Of a DNA stretch of 64,000 bases, positions 8,557 to 17,271 are shown in pieces. Position numbers and translations under genes: made by a program. Position 1 is the stretch's first letter. Every line of letters begins with the position of its first letter. Origin of the DNA: Bradyrhizobium sp. S69 (GTDB taxonomy: Bacteria; Pseudomonadota; Alphaproteobacteria; Rhizobiales; Xanthobacteraceae); contig NZ_LMUK01000038.1 in the NCBI RefSeq assembly GCF_009766005.1, positions 62,001 to 126,000 on the forward strand, given 5' to 3'. Below the pieces are notes generated by a model. That model was not told the origin of the DNA. It ran no database searches and worked only from the letters and a program-made list of their open reading frames with translations.

Positions 8557-10074
8557 ATGTCCGTTTACAATGCGTGTGCCGAGCTACTTGATTCCAACGT
8601 CGAGCACGGACGGGGCGATAAGATTGCTTTCGTCGACGACGCCGGCTCCATCACTTACGCCGAGCTCCAGATTGCTACGCGGCGTTTCGCCAATCTCCTA
8701 AAATCACGCGGGGTACGACGAGAAGAGCGGATAGCGCTGATACTTTCAGACACGATCGATTATCCCATTGCCGTCCTGGGCGCTATTCGAGCCGGTGTTG
8801 TGCCGGTGCTGATCAACACGCTGCTTGCGTCCGAGCATTACAATTACATGCTAAACGACTCACGGGCCAAGGCCGTGTTCGTTTCGGCGTCGCTACTGGA
8901 AAACGTCGGGAGATGTCTGGACGGGCGCCAAAACATCCTTGTCAGCCGTGGCGCGGCGGCTGTGCACGAAGATCTCGCCACCGCCCTAGCCGCCGAGACT
9001 TGCGACTTCGAGACCGTGGAATGCCATCAAGACGAAGTCGCCTTTTGGCTCTATTCCTCCGGTTCAACGGGGGTGCCGAAAGGCACCAAGCACGTACACA
9101 AAAGTCTGGCGCTGACGGCCAAGTTATTTGCGCAAGGTGTGCTAGGCCTGCGTGAAGACGACGTGGTCCATTCGGCGGCAAAGCTCTTTTTCGCTTACGG
9201 TCTCGGAAATTCACTTTCCTTCCCGTTGTCGGTCGGCGCGACCACGATACTCAATCCGCTGCGCCCAACGCCTCAAACAGTATTCGGGATTCTCGAAAAA
9301 CATCAACCGACCGTCTTCTGCGGCGTTCCGACCCTCTATGCCGGGATGCTTCATGACGTAGAGCATGCAAACTCCGCGGGTTCGGTCCGCTTGCGCCTTT
9401 GCACCTCAGCCGGCGAAGCCCTGCCGGAACATATCGGTCAAACCTGGCAGGCCCGGTTCGCGGCGCCAATCATAGACGGGGTCGGTTCAACCGAGCTGCT
9501 CCATGTCTACCTTTCCAATGCGCCCGGCGACATCATCTATGGCACGTCGGGTCGCGCGGTCCCCGGTTATGAACTCCGTCTGCAGAACGAAAACGGCGTA
9601 CTGACACCAGACGGAGAAATCGGAGAACTCTATGTAAGAGGACCGACTTCAGCCGAAGGTTATTGGAATCAGCGGGACAAAAGCCGCGAGACCTTTCAGG
9701 GCGAGTGGACCAAAACCGGAGATAAATACGTCCGCGACGCCTCGGCCCGATACACATACTGCGGTCGAGCAGACGATATGTTCAAAGTAAGCGGAATCTG
9801 GGTCTCACCGTTCGAAGTCGAAGCGGTGTTGGCAAGTCACCCCTGCGTACTCGAAGCGGCGGTCGTGCCGCACGAGGACGAGGAAGGCTTGCTGAAGCCG
9901 AAAGCCTTCATCGTGCTGAAGGACGGCGTCGTGATCGATGGCTTCGAAGCAAGCATCAAGGATCACGTGAAGAAACATATCGGCATGTGGAAATATCCGC
10001 GTTGGATCAAGATCCTCGACGCGCTGCCGAAGACGGCCACCGGCAAAGTTCAACGCTTCAAGCTGCGGGCCTAA
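8557..10074 (+). CDS. bclA: Benzoate-CoA ligase
   Basis: A 505-residue ANL-family ligase of the benzoate-CoA ligase group, forming benzoyl-CoA from benzoate, ATP and CoA. Motifs are VAFWLYSSGSTGVPKGTKHV (about residues 160-180), the acyl-site segment GVGSTELLHVYLSNAPGDI, the hinge TGDKYVRDASARYTYCGRAD, and the C-terminal LPKTATGKVQRFKLR with the adenylation lysine. The head MSVYNACAELLDSNVE and the high overall similarity to BadA/BclA proteins set it apart from the generic ligase at 4200. It is the first gene of the benzoate cluster and shares an upstream 14-bp element with boxC. Hydroxy- or halobenzoates cannot be excluded as substrates. Confidence 0.92.
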   Translation: MSVYNACAELLDSNVEHGRGDKIAFVDDAGSITYAELQIATRRFANLLKSRGVRREERIALILSDTIDYPIAVLGAIRAGVVPVLINTLLASEHYNYMLNDSRAKAVFVSASLLENVGRCLDGRQNILVSRGAAAVHEDLATALAAETCDFETVECHQDEVAFWLYSSGSTGVPKGTKHVHKSLALTAKLFAQGVLGLREDDVVHSAAKLFFAYGLGNSLSFPLSVGATTILNPLRPTPQTVFGILEKHQPTVFCGVPTLYAGMLHDVEHANSAGSVRLRLCTSAGEALPEHIGQTWQARFAAPIIDGVGSTELLHVYLSNAPGDIIYGTSGRAVPGYELRLQNENGVLTPDGEIGELYVRGPTSAEGYWNQRDKSRETFQGEWTKTGDKYVRDASARYTYCGRADDMFKVSGIWVSPFEVEAVLASHPCVLEAAVVPHEDEEGLLKPKAFIVLKDGVVIDGFEASIKDHVKKHIGMWKYPRWIKILDALPKTATGKVQRFKLRA

Positions 10075-10186
10075 TACCCGTGCGAGCCGACCGGACGTCG
10101 TCTTCCGCTGATAAACGGGCTTTGCAGCTCACGGGATGCAAGATCGGGCGGGGGTGGCCCGAGAAAGCATTCACCAGCGCGCCGCC

Positions 10187-10256
10187 ATTATGAAATAAAA
10201 TGCACGATTTGGTCTTTCAAGCGCTGGACATGCAAGTAAACATGCATTATTGTGCA
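10187..10256 (+). promoter_or_regulatory. boxC promoter region with TGCA repeats (BoxR/BzdR-type operator)
   Basis: TGCA occurs at 10201, 10231, 10243 and 10253. The last two form TGCA-N6-TGCA, and 10201 and 10231 are 30 bp apart. Repeated TGCA is the recognised operator feature of BzdR/BoxR regulators of benzoyl-CoA pathways. The 14-bp element TTATGAAATAAAAT (10188-10201) overlaps the first TGCA and recurs before the ligase gene. The region ends about 30 bp before the boxC start. No BoxR-like gene (helix-turn-helix plus shikimate-kinase domain) is in the window. Confidence 0.6.
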
Positions 10257-10288
10257 TATAAGGCATCGACGAAGAAAACGAGGGCAAC

Positions 10289-11977
10289 ATGGCTACCGGA
10301 AACCGAAAACTCGCGAACAATGCGACCTTCATCGATTTCCAGACTGAGCCCTCGCGGTATAGGCACTGGAGGATCGATGTGGCTGGCGACGTCGCTACAT
10401 TGACTATGGATGTCGATGAGAACGGCGGCCTGTTTGAGGGTTACCAACTCAAGCTGAACTCGTACGATCTCGGGGTCGATATCGAACTCGCAGACGCGGT
10501 CCAGCGGCTGCGCTTTGAGCAGCCGGGCGTGAAAGTTGTTGTGCTGCGATCGGCAAAAAACCGCGTGTTTTGCGCCGGGGCCAATATCCGCATGCTCGCC
10601 GGATCCACCCACGCTCACAAGGTCAATTTCTGCAAGTTTACGAACGAGACCCGCAATGGCATCGAGGATTCAAACGAGAATTCCGGTCAACGCTTCATCA
10701 CCGTCGTCAACGGCACCGCTGCCGGCGGCGGGTATGAACTGGCGCTCGCGACCGACCACATCATAATGGCAGACGATGGCGCAGCGGCCGTGGCCTTACC
10801 TGAGGTGCCGCTGCTCGCTGTTCTTCCCGGAACTGGCGGCCTCACCCGCGTCGTCGACAAACGCAAGGTGCGGCGCGACCATGCGGATTACTTCTGCACG
10901 ATCGAGGAAGGCATCAAGGGGAAGCGCGCAGTGGATTGGCGACTCGTGGACGAGATCATCTCGAACACTAAGCTTGAGGAAACGGTCGCAGTTCGTGCAA
11001 AGGAGTTCGCCGCAAGTTCGAAAAGAGCGGGCGAGGGCAAAGGAATCGCGCTCGCGCCGCTCCAGCGCGAATTCACGGACGCCGGCATCCGATACGGTTT
11101 CGTCGGCGTCAATGTAAATCGCGACGACCGTATCGCGACCATCACCATCAGGGCGCCGGAAACCGAACCGCCGGCAGACATCAACGGCATTGTCGAACAG
11201 GGTGCCAGTTTCTGGCTGCTTCAAGTTGCACGCGAGCTCGACGACGCGATCCTGCATCTGCGCATCAACGAGACAGCGACAGCGATGCTCGTATTTAAGT
11301 CGACGGGTGACCCGCTGCGGGTGCTTGCCTATGATGCCTTTGTCCTCGCGCATGGATCGCATTGGCTTGTTAACGAGATCAGCCATTATTGGAAGCGTGT
11401 GCTTAAGCGCATAGACGTGACTTCGCGCACGCTGGTCGCATTGGTCGAGCCGGAGTCGTGTTTCGCAGGGTCACTGGCCGAGCTCGTGCTGGCCGCAGAC
11501 CGTTCCTACATGTTGATCGGCACAAAACAGGGCAACAATCATGCACCGGCGGAAATCGCTCTGAGTGCCTTGAATTTTGGTGCCTATCCGATGAGCCACG
11601 GCCTGACGCGGCTGCAGTCGCGCTTCCAAGCTGATCCGTCCAACGTAGAGACCGCGAAGTCCAGAATCGGGGAGCCGCTCGACGCAGCCGCTGCCGAAGA
11701 GCTAGGCCTCGTGACGTTTGCCCTTGACGACATCGACTGGGACGACGAGGTCCGCGTGTTTTGCGAGGAGCGAGCCAGCTTCTCACCCGACAGCCTTACC
11801 GGCATGGAAGCCAACCTCAGGTTCGTAGGCCCCGAAACCATGGAATCAAAAATCTTTTCAAGGCTTACCGCCTGGCAGAACTGGATATTCCAACGTCCCA
11901 ACGCGGTCGGTGAAGAAGGTGCCTTGCTCCGCTACGGAACCGGCATGAAGGCGGAATTCGACATGACGAGAATATAG
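10289..11977 (+). CDS. boxC: Benzoyl-CoA-dihydrodiol lyase BoxC (2,3-epoxybenzoyl-CoA hydrolase)
   Basis: A 562-residue double crotonase-fold enzyme that opens the ring of 2,3-epoxybenzoyl-CoA, giving 3,4-dehydroadipyl-CoA semialdehyde and formate. The first crotonase domain shows VNGTAAGGGYELALATDHII (about residues 138-158) and VFCAGANIRML; the second half repeats the fold in degenerate form (LVALVEPESCFAGSLAELVL). The head FIDFQTEPSRYRHWRIDVAG is typical of BoxC. GAGGGCAAC precedes the ATG. It is the first gene of boxCBA and cytoplasmic. The downstream aldehyde dehydrogenase (boxD) of classical clusters is not adjacent. Confidence 0.96.
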   Translation: MATGNRKLANNATFIDFQTEPSRYRHWRIDVAGDVATLTMDVDENGGLFEGYQLKLNSYDLGVDIELADAVQRLRFEQPGVKVVVLRSAKNRVFCAGANIRMLAGSTHAHKVNFCKFTNETRNGIEDSNENSGQRFITVVNGTAAGGGYELALATDHIIMADDGAAAVALPEVPLLAVLPGTGGLTRVVDKRKVRRDHADYFCTIEEGIKGKRAVDWRLVDEIISNTKLEETVAVRAKEFAASSKRAGEGKGIALAPLQREFTDAGIRYGFVGVNVNRDDRIATITIRAPETEPPADINGIVEQGASFWLLQVARELDDAILHLRINETATAMLVFKSTGDPLRVLAYDAFVLAHGSHWLVNEISHYWKRVLKRIDVTSRTLVALVEPESCFAGSLAELVLAADRSYMLIGTKQGNNHAPAEIALSALNFGAYPMSHGLTRLQSRFQADPSNVETAKSRIGEPLDAAAAEELGLVTFALDDIDWDDEVRVFCEERASFSPDSLTGMEANLRFVGPETMESKIFSRLTAWQNWIFQRPNAVGEEGALLRYGTGMKAEFDMTRI

Positions 11978-12076
11978 AGCCGACCAGGCATATGAAGAAA
12001 GCTTTCAACCCCGTCCGCTGATTTCCGTTGCCACCGCCGAAACATAAGTATTCGCCCAACACGGGAGGACAATTCC

Positions 12077-13522
12077 ATGAATTCGATGAACGTCGATTAC
12101 ACCACCAAGATCCCCAACAACGTGAATCTTGCCGAAGACCGCCAGGTGCTGAAGGCATTGGAGGGCTGGTATCCGGGCTACCTTGATTGGTGGAATGACA
12201 TGGGACCGGAAGGCTTTCAGGAATCGCTTGTGTATCTGCGCACGGCTATCAGCGTCGACCCGAAGGGTTGGGCCAAATTCGACTACGTACGCATGCCCGA
12301 ATATCGTTGGGGCATCCTCCTCGCACCGCAGCAGGAGCAGCGGAAGGTCAATTTCGGGCAGCATATGGGCGAAAATGCCTGGCAGGAAGTACCGGGAGAA
12401 TATCGCGCCATGCTGCGGCGTCTGGTCGTAATCCAGGGTGATACCGAGCCGGCATCCGTCGAACAGCAACGTTATCTTGGTAAGACCGCACCATCGCTCT
12501 ACGACATGCGTAACCTTTTTCAGGTCAACGTGGAGGAGGGCCGCCATCTCTGGGCAATGGTCTACCTGCTGCAGAAGTATTTCGGCCGCGACGGCCGCGA
12601 GGAAGCGGACGATCTGTTGCGCCGCCGTTCCGGAGACGCTGATGCACCGCGCATGTTGGGCGCTTTCAACGAGGCAACGCCGGATTGGTTGTCATTTTTC
12701 ATGTTCACGTTCTTCACGGACCGCGACGGCAAGATGCAGTTGGAGAGTCTGGCGCAATCCGGCTTCGACCCCCTCTCGCGCACCTGCAGGTTCATGCTGA
12801 CCGAGGAAGCGCACCACATGTTCGTCGGCGAAACGGGCGTTGGCCGCGTCCTGCAGCGCACTTGCGAGGCAATGAAGGCCGCCGGTATCGAGGACCCCAA
12901 CGCAATTGAGCAGATTAGGGCGCTCGGCGTTATTGACCTGCCTACGATGCAGAAGAAGATGAACCTGCATTACTCTTTGTCGCTGGATCTGTTCGGCTCG
13001 GAAGTGTCCACGAACGCCGCTAATTTTTACAATTCCGGATTGAAGGGGCGCTTTCAGGAGACCAAGATCAACGACGACCATCGCCTCGCCAACGATAAGT
13101 ACAAGGTCTTGAAGCTAGTTGATGGACGGATCACGTCCGTGGACGAGCCCGCGCTGACCGCGCTAAACATGCGTCTGCGCGATGATTACACCGAGGATTG
13201 CGGAAAGGGCGTCGAACGCTGGAACAAGATCATCGAGAAGGCTGGGGTCAGCTTTCGGCTGGAACTGCCGCATACTGCGTTTCATCGTCAGATAGGCGAA
13301 TTCGCAAACGTCCAGGCAACGCCAAAGGGCATAATCATCAGCGGCGCCGAATGGGAACGCAGCAAGAATCAATACGTACCCTCGGTGGAGGACGGCGATT
13401 TTATCGCATCCTTGATGGAGCCTGTCAGCGAACCAGGCACGTATGCCAACTGGATCTCCCCGCCCAAGATGGGGATCGATAACAAGCCCGGTGAATTCGA
13501 ATATGTGAAAATTGCGGCCTGA
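12077..13522 (+). CDS. boxB: Benzoyl-CoA 2,3-epoxidase, oxygenase subunit BoxB
   Basis: A 481-residue di-iron oxygenase that epoxidises benzoyl-CoA using electrons from BoxA. Iron-ligand motifs are visible: [20 protein letters not shown] (about residues 150-170) and [20 protein letters not shown] (about 240-260). The head [18 protein letters not shown] and the length match the family. The ATG at 12077 follows GGGAGGAC. The gap from boxC is 99 bp and the gap to boxA is about 113 bp, so all three are probably cotranscribed. Confidence 0.97.
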   Translation: MNSMNVDYTTKIPNNVNLAEDRQVLKALEGWYPGYLDWWNDMGPEGFQESLVYLRTAISVDPKGWAKFDYVRMPEYRWGILLAPQQEQRKVNFGQHMGENAWQEVPGEYRAMLRRLVVIQGDTEPASVEQQRYLGKTAPSLYDMRNLFQVNVEEGRHLWAMVYLLQKYFGRDGREEADDLLRRRSGDADAPRMLGAFNEATPDWLSFFMFTFFTDRDGKMQLESLAQSGFDPLSRTCRFMLTEEAHHMFVGETGVGRVLQRTCEAMKAAGIEDPNAIEQIRALGVIDLPTMQKKMNLHYSLSLDLFGSEVSTNAANFYNSGLKGRFQETKINDDHRLANDKYKVLKLVDGRITSVDEPALTALNMRLRDDYTEDCGKGVERWNKIIEKAGVSFRLELPHTAFHRQIGEFANVQATPKGIIISGAEWERSKNQYVPSVEDGDFIASLMEPVSEPGTYANWISPPKMGIDNKPGEFEYVKIAA

Positions 13523-13635
13523 TCCGATCGCCTTCGGGCCTGGTAACATGGGAGGGGCTCAATAGCCGGCGCGACGGGTCCCTCCTGCAAGTCGACGTCC
13601 CAGGACCATCACCCCGTATGTTAGGGAATAGAACC

Positions 13636-14844
13636 ATGAACGGACCTGCAGAGATCACGACCTTCACAAAGCAGCACCTGATCGATCCTGAGATATGCAT
13701 CAGATGCAATACCTGCGAGGAGTCCTGCCCGATCGATGCGGTCACGCATGACAACAACAATTATGTCGTCAACGCGGAGATATGCAATCAATGCATGGAC
13801 TGTATTGCACCGTGTCCAACCGGCGCGATAGATAATTGGCGCGTTGTAGCGGCCCCATACTCGTTGGAGGAACAGTTTTCCTGGGAGGATCTGCCTGTCC
13901 AACAAGAATTCAGTACCGCTGCCACGAGCGCCGGGGTTGAGGCGCTGGAGGACGAAATCGGAGCGCTGCTTGCAGAGGCCCGCAAGGGACTCGGTGGCAA
14001 GGCCGTCGCGCCCCATTCGGCGAGCAAGCCTACGGTCAATCTTTACAATCGAGAAAAGACCGCGAAGGCGACGGTGACCGGCAATTTCCGGTTGACCAGC
14101 GCGGACTCAGACACAGACGTCCGCCACATCATTCTGGAGTTCGGCGATCAGCCGTTCCCCGTGCTGGAAGGCCAGAGCATAGGAATCATAGCCCCAGGCG
14201 CCGACGACAATGGCAAGCCACATCTGGTCCGCCTCTATTCGGTCGCAAGCGCGCGCGACGGCGAAAAGCCGAATGCAAGCAACTTGTCGCTCACCGTCAA
14301 GCGAGAAGCGACCGGTGTTTGTTCTAATTATCTATGCGACCTGCCTCGTGGCGCAAAAATCGAGGTGACCGGTCCGTTCGGCGCGACTTTCCTCATGCCA
14401 AACGATCCTAGCGCGAACATCGTGATGATCTGCACGGGCACCGGCTCGGCACCGTTCCGCGCCTTCACCGAGCGCCGCCGTCGCGCCATGCCGGAAGCCC
14501 CGGGACGATTGTTGTTGTTCTTCGGCGCCCGGCGACCGGAGGAACTTCCATACTTCGGTCCATTGCAGAAAGTACCTGAAACAATCCTCGGAAAGCATCT
14601 GTGCTATTCACGGGTGCCAGGCAAGCCGCGCGTCTATGTGCAGGACCGAATCCGCACCGAAGCCAGTCAGATGGCCGCGCTTCTGAGCGACTCCCGCACG
14701 CACGTTTATATCTGCGGGCTGAGGGGAATGGAATCGGGTGTCGATGAAGCGTTCGCCGACGCCTGCCGCAGTGCATCGGTCGATTGGGCCGCGCTGAAAC
14801 CCGAGATGCGCGAGAACGGCCGATATCACGTTGAAACATACTAA
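13636..14844 (+). CDS. boxA: Benzoyl-CoA 2,3-epoxidase, reductase subunit BoxA
   Basis: A 402-residue iron-sulfur flavoprotein supplying electrons from NADPH to BoxB. Two [4Fe-4S] ferredoxin motifs lie near the N-terminus ([12 protein letters not shown] and [12 protein letters not shown], about residues 18-60). A linker leads to a ferredoxin-NADP-reductase module with the FAD motif RLYSVAS and the nucleotide motif [14 protein letters not shown]. It ends GRYHVETY, typical of such reductases. I chose ATG 13636, preceded by TAGGGA; an ATG at 13618 in the same frame has no ribosome binding site. It is the last gene of boxCBA. Confidence 0.96.
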   Translation: MNGPAEITTFTKQHLIDPEICIRCNTCEESCPIDAVTHDNNNYVVNAEICNQCMDCIAPCPTGAIDNWRVVAAPYSLEEQFSWEDLPVQQEFSTAATSAGVEALEDEIGALLAEARKGLGGKAVAPHSASKPTVNLYNREKTAKATVTGNFRLTSADSDTDVRHIILEFGDQPFPVLEGQSIGIIAPGADDNGKPHLVRLYSVASARDGEKPNASNLSLTVKREATGVCSNYLCDLPRGAKIEVTGPFGATFLMPNDPSANIVMICTGTGSAPFRAFTERRRRAMPEAPGRLLLFFGARRPEELPYFGPLQKVPETILGKHLCYSRVPGKPRVYVQDRIRTEASQMAALLSDSRTHVYICGLRGMESGVDEAFADACRSASVDWAALKPEMRENGRYHVETY

Positions 14845-15072
14845 CACGCTAGGACGGTCGGCCTGGTCCGATCGGCCAGTGTCGCTTGACGGTCATTGTC
14901 CGAGAGCTCAGATTTTTCCGAAACGGCGCCAAACACGTCCGCGATAGCTGACATTTTTACTCTGAAATCCATAAAGGGTGCTGAACAGCCTCGGGTTGGC
15001 AATGGCAACCCAACGAGGGGCGCGATAAGTTCTCGCCCGAGGGGTAGCCTGATTTCCTGACGGGATAGTGCC

Positions 15073-15090
15073 ATGACAAGACCCGGAGTT
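15073..15090 (+). promoter_or_regulatory. Copy of the repeated CAAGA-N2-CGGAG element before a SnoaL-like pseudogene
   Basis: ATGACAAGACCCGGAGTT. CGGAG ends 87 bp before the lost start codon of the pseudogene at 15176. In the intact paralogue (element at 22405, start at 22507) the distance is 86 bp, so the whole upstream region is collinear. ATCGTCCGTT is shared between the two leaders. The rest of 14845-15175 shows no gene I can support. Confidence 0.55.
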
Positions 15091-15175
15091 CTGCCCTGCT
15101 TGAGAGCCCGCACGGTGGGCCTTCACGGCGGACGGTGATCGTCCGTTCGCCGCCTCGTTGGGGATACCGATCAAT

Positions 15176-15619
15176 ATCAGCAAGTCAGAAGGTAACAAGG
15201 CGCTCGTTGGTTGGGCGCTGGCTTACGGACTTTTGAGATAAGACACGTGCAACCTCGCCATCGCCAACGAGCTTGCTGCTCCCGAAAAACTTCACCAAGG
15301 CATGAGCCGCGCCATTCATGCCGATACCAAAGCTCCCTGACTGGCTTCCGGAAGGCGTTCCGCGATCTCGCGCTTCGAGGCGCAGCAGGCCTGATCGCTG
15401 AAGGCGACTACGTGGCCGGCCGATGAAAGAGCGGTCGGACGCACACCGGACCGGCATTCAACGAATTTTTGTGGTGCCACTGCCAGCCGCGACGGAACGG
15501 AAGATGTATTTCACCGGCACCACCTTGCTCCGCATCCCAAACGGCACGACCGCCAAAAAGATCTGCCTGGACAAAGGGCACACCCAGCCCCCAGCAACGG
15601 CCTCATCCGAGCCGTGTAA
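15176..15619 (+). pseudogene. Broken copy of the SnoaL-like ester cyclase gene at 22507
   Basis: The DNA aligns along its whole length with the intact gene at 22507-22956. Clear blocks include CTCGCCATCG, GGAAGATGTATTTCACCGGC and the tail CATCCGAGCCGTGTAA against CATTCGGGCAGCCTAA. The start codon has become ATC. There are early stops (for example after GACTTTTGAGATAA) and frame changes around 15290 and 15425, so no full product is possible. The total span is 444 bp against 450 bp in the intact copy. It is a decayed duplicate that kept its upstream element. Confidence 0.85.
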
Positions 15620-15833
15620 GTTACGAGACTATCCCGGATCGTTGCCGCGCGCCGATCCGTTCCGAACGACAGAACTCCTCGTCATTAAATCCGAAACTCA
15701 GAAAATCTCATGCGGCACGGCGCTCTGTTGCAATTTGCAGCCGTCGGGCCACGACGGAACTTCGATGTAGTACGTCGTCCGGGGCCGCGCACAAGTCGCC
15801 GACGGGTTGCGGCGGAATGGCCGGCTTCGATAC

Positions 15834-15876
15834 GAGGACAAGATCCGGAGTTTGATCCCGCCGCCTCGAGTCTACT
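15834..15876 (+). promoter_or_regulatory. Repeated CAAGA-N2-CGGAG element with TCTAC box upstream of the RND efflux genes
   Basis: GAGGACAAGATCCGGAGTT at 15834-15852 is followed exactly 20 bp after CGGAG by TCTACT (15871). The same 20-bp spacing to a TCTA box occurs at 22405 and 61307. The adaptor start is 88 bp downstream of CGGAG. I read this as a possible promoter or activator site. The remaining 15620-15833 interval has no recognisable gene. Confidence 0.55.
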
Positions 15877-15938
15877 TCCTATCCTCTCGATCATGCTCTT
15901 CAAAGAAAAGCGGCGGAGCACGGGACAAAGGGGAAAAC

Positions 15939-17159
15939 ATGAAGAACGTTCTTTCACGAAATGCCCGGATCGGTGCCGGCGGGGCGCTTATCATTCTCGC
16001 CGTCGCTGGAGCCGTGACGCTCGATTATCGCGGCGCAGGCGTAGGAACCAATGCGGCCAGTGCCGCGACAGCCGAAGCGGCCCCGTTGGCGGCTTCGGTG
16101 GCCATCGTCACTTCCCGCGACATGGTTTCGTCCGATGAGTTTTCAGGCCGCCTTGAGGCGGTAGAGCGAGTGGAAATCCGGTCCCGTGTCGCGGGCGCGA
16201 TCTTGGGGGTTCATTTCCGGGAGGGAGAACTCGTCCAGCAAAATGATCTTATGATCTCGATCGATCCATCACTCTATGCCGCCGACGTGGCAAAGGCGGA
16301 GGGTCAGGTCGCCGCGGCCAACGCCCGTCTCGTTCTGACGAAAAGCGATTTCGAACGCGGGCAGCAACTTACTGACTCACATACGATCTCGCAGCGCGAC
16401 TTTGACGGTCGTGTCAACGCGTACCGGGAGGCTGACGCTAACCTAAAGGTGGCGGAGGCCGCGCTTCAGACGGCGAAACTCAACTTGAGCTATACCGAGA
16501 TCCGGGCGCCTGTTGCCGGCAGGGTCGGAAAGCTGGAAATCACGATCGGCAACCTCATATCGGCTGGGCCCGGAGCGCCCGTATTGACCACGCTGGTTTC
16601 GGTCAATCCGATCTATGTAAGCTTCAATGCTGACGAGCACGTCGTCACCCGGGCGCTGAAGGCACTAAACGACGATTCCGCGCCCGACGACGTGGGCCGC
16701 ATCCCCGTCGAAATGCGGGTGGGAGGCGGCGACGGTGTGCTTCTCCGAGGCAAAATGCAGCTCATAGATAATCAAGTCGATGCCAATAGCGGAACGGTCC
16801 GGGTTAGGGCCGTTTTTGATAACGCGGATGGCCGCTTGATCCCGGGGCAGTTCGCCCGGGTTTCGATGGGACAACCCAAGGCTGAGCCGGTGCTGCTTAT
16901 AAGCGAGCGCGCGATAGGGACGGACCAGAACAAAAAATTTGTGATGGTCGTCGACCACGACAACAGGACGCAATACCGCGAAGTGGTTCTCGGTGGATCG
17001 GGCTCCGGAATGCGGGCGGTTACGGCCGGCCTCAAAGCGGGCGAGCGCATCGTCGTGCGCGGGTTACAGAAAATTCGTCCAGGCGTTCCGATCCAGCCAG
17101 AAATGGTCGCGATGTGCAGTTCGGACGTGGCGTCCGCGGCGGCCGCCGTACAGAGGTAG
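15939..17159 (+). CDS. RND efflux periplasmic adaptor (membrane fusion protein)
   Basis: A 406-residue HlyD/AcrA-type adaptor that links an inner-membrane RND pump to an outer-membrane channel. An N-terminal membrane anchor spans about residues 11-32 (ARIGAGGALIILAVAGAVTL). A barrel/lipoyl part follows (SGRLEAVERVEIRSRVAGAI, GVHFREGELVQQNDLMISID), then the hairpin coiled coil (about 100-170) and the second lipoyl half (LSYTEIRAPVAGRVGKLEIT). The ATG at 15939 follows AAAGGGGAAAAC; the frame is open upstream without family similarity. The permease gene follows after 112 bp. No outer-membrane factor gene is present. Confidence 0.94.
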   Translation: MKNVLSRNARIGAGGALIILAVAGAVTLDYRGAGVGTNAASAATAEAAPLAASVAIVTSRDMVSSDEFSGRLEAVERVEIRSRVAGAILGVHFREGELVQQNDLMISIDPSLYAADVAKAEGQVAAANARLVLTKSDFERGQQLTDSHTISQRDFDGRVNAYREADANLKVAEAALQTAKLNLSYTEIRAPVAGRVGKLEITIGNLISAGPGAPVLTTLVSVNPIYVSFNADEHVVTRALKALNDDSAPDDVGRIPVEMRVGGGDGVLLRGKMQLIDNQVDANSGTVRVRAVFDNADGRLIPGQFARVSMGQPKAEPVLLISERAIGTDQNKKFVMVVDHDNRTQYREVVLGGSGSGMRAVTAGLKAGERIVVRGLQKIRPGVPIQPEMVAMCSSDVASAAAAVQR

Positions 17160-17168
17160 TGCACAATG

Positions 17169-17189
17169 CGTCCCGACAGTGTCGGGACG
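17169..17189 (+). promoter_or_regulatory. Perfect 21-bp inverted repeat between the RND adaptor and permease genes
   Basis: Arms CGTCCCGACA and TGTCGGGACG flank a single G. It begins 10 bp after the adaptor stop codon and about 80 bp before the permease start. In RNA it would form a very stable hairpin with a short loop and no U-tract, so it could tune expression between the two genes or be a dyad operator. Confidence 0.5.
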
Positions 17190-17271
17190 TCTTCTGGAGT
17201 GCTCCCGGTCGGTGGTCTGTCGGTCCCGAACGAGCCAGTTACGCTCCCTCTTTGCTCAAATGGACTGTGAC

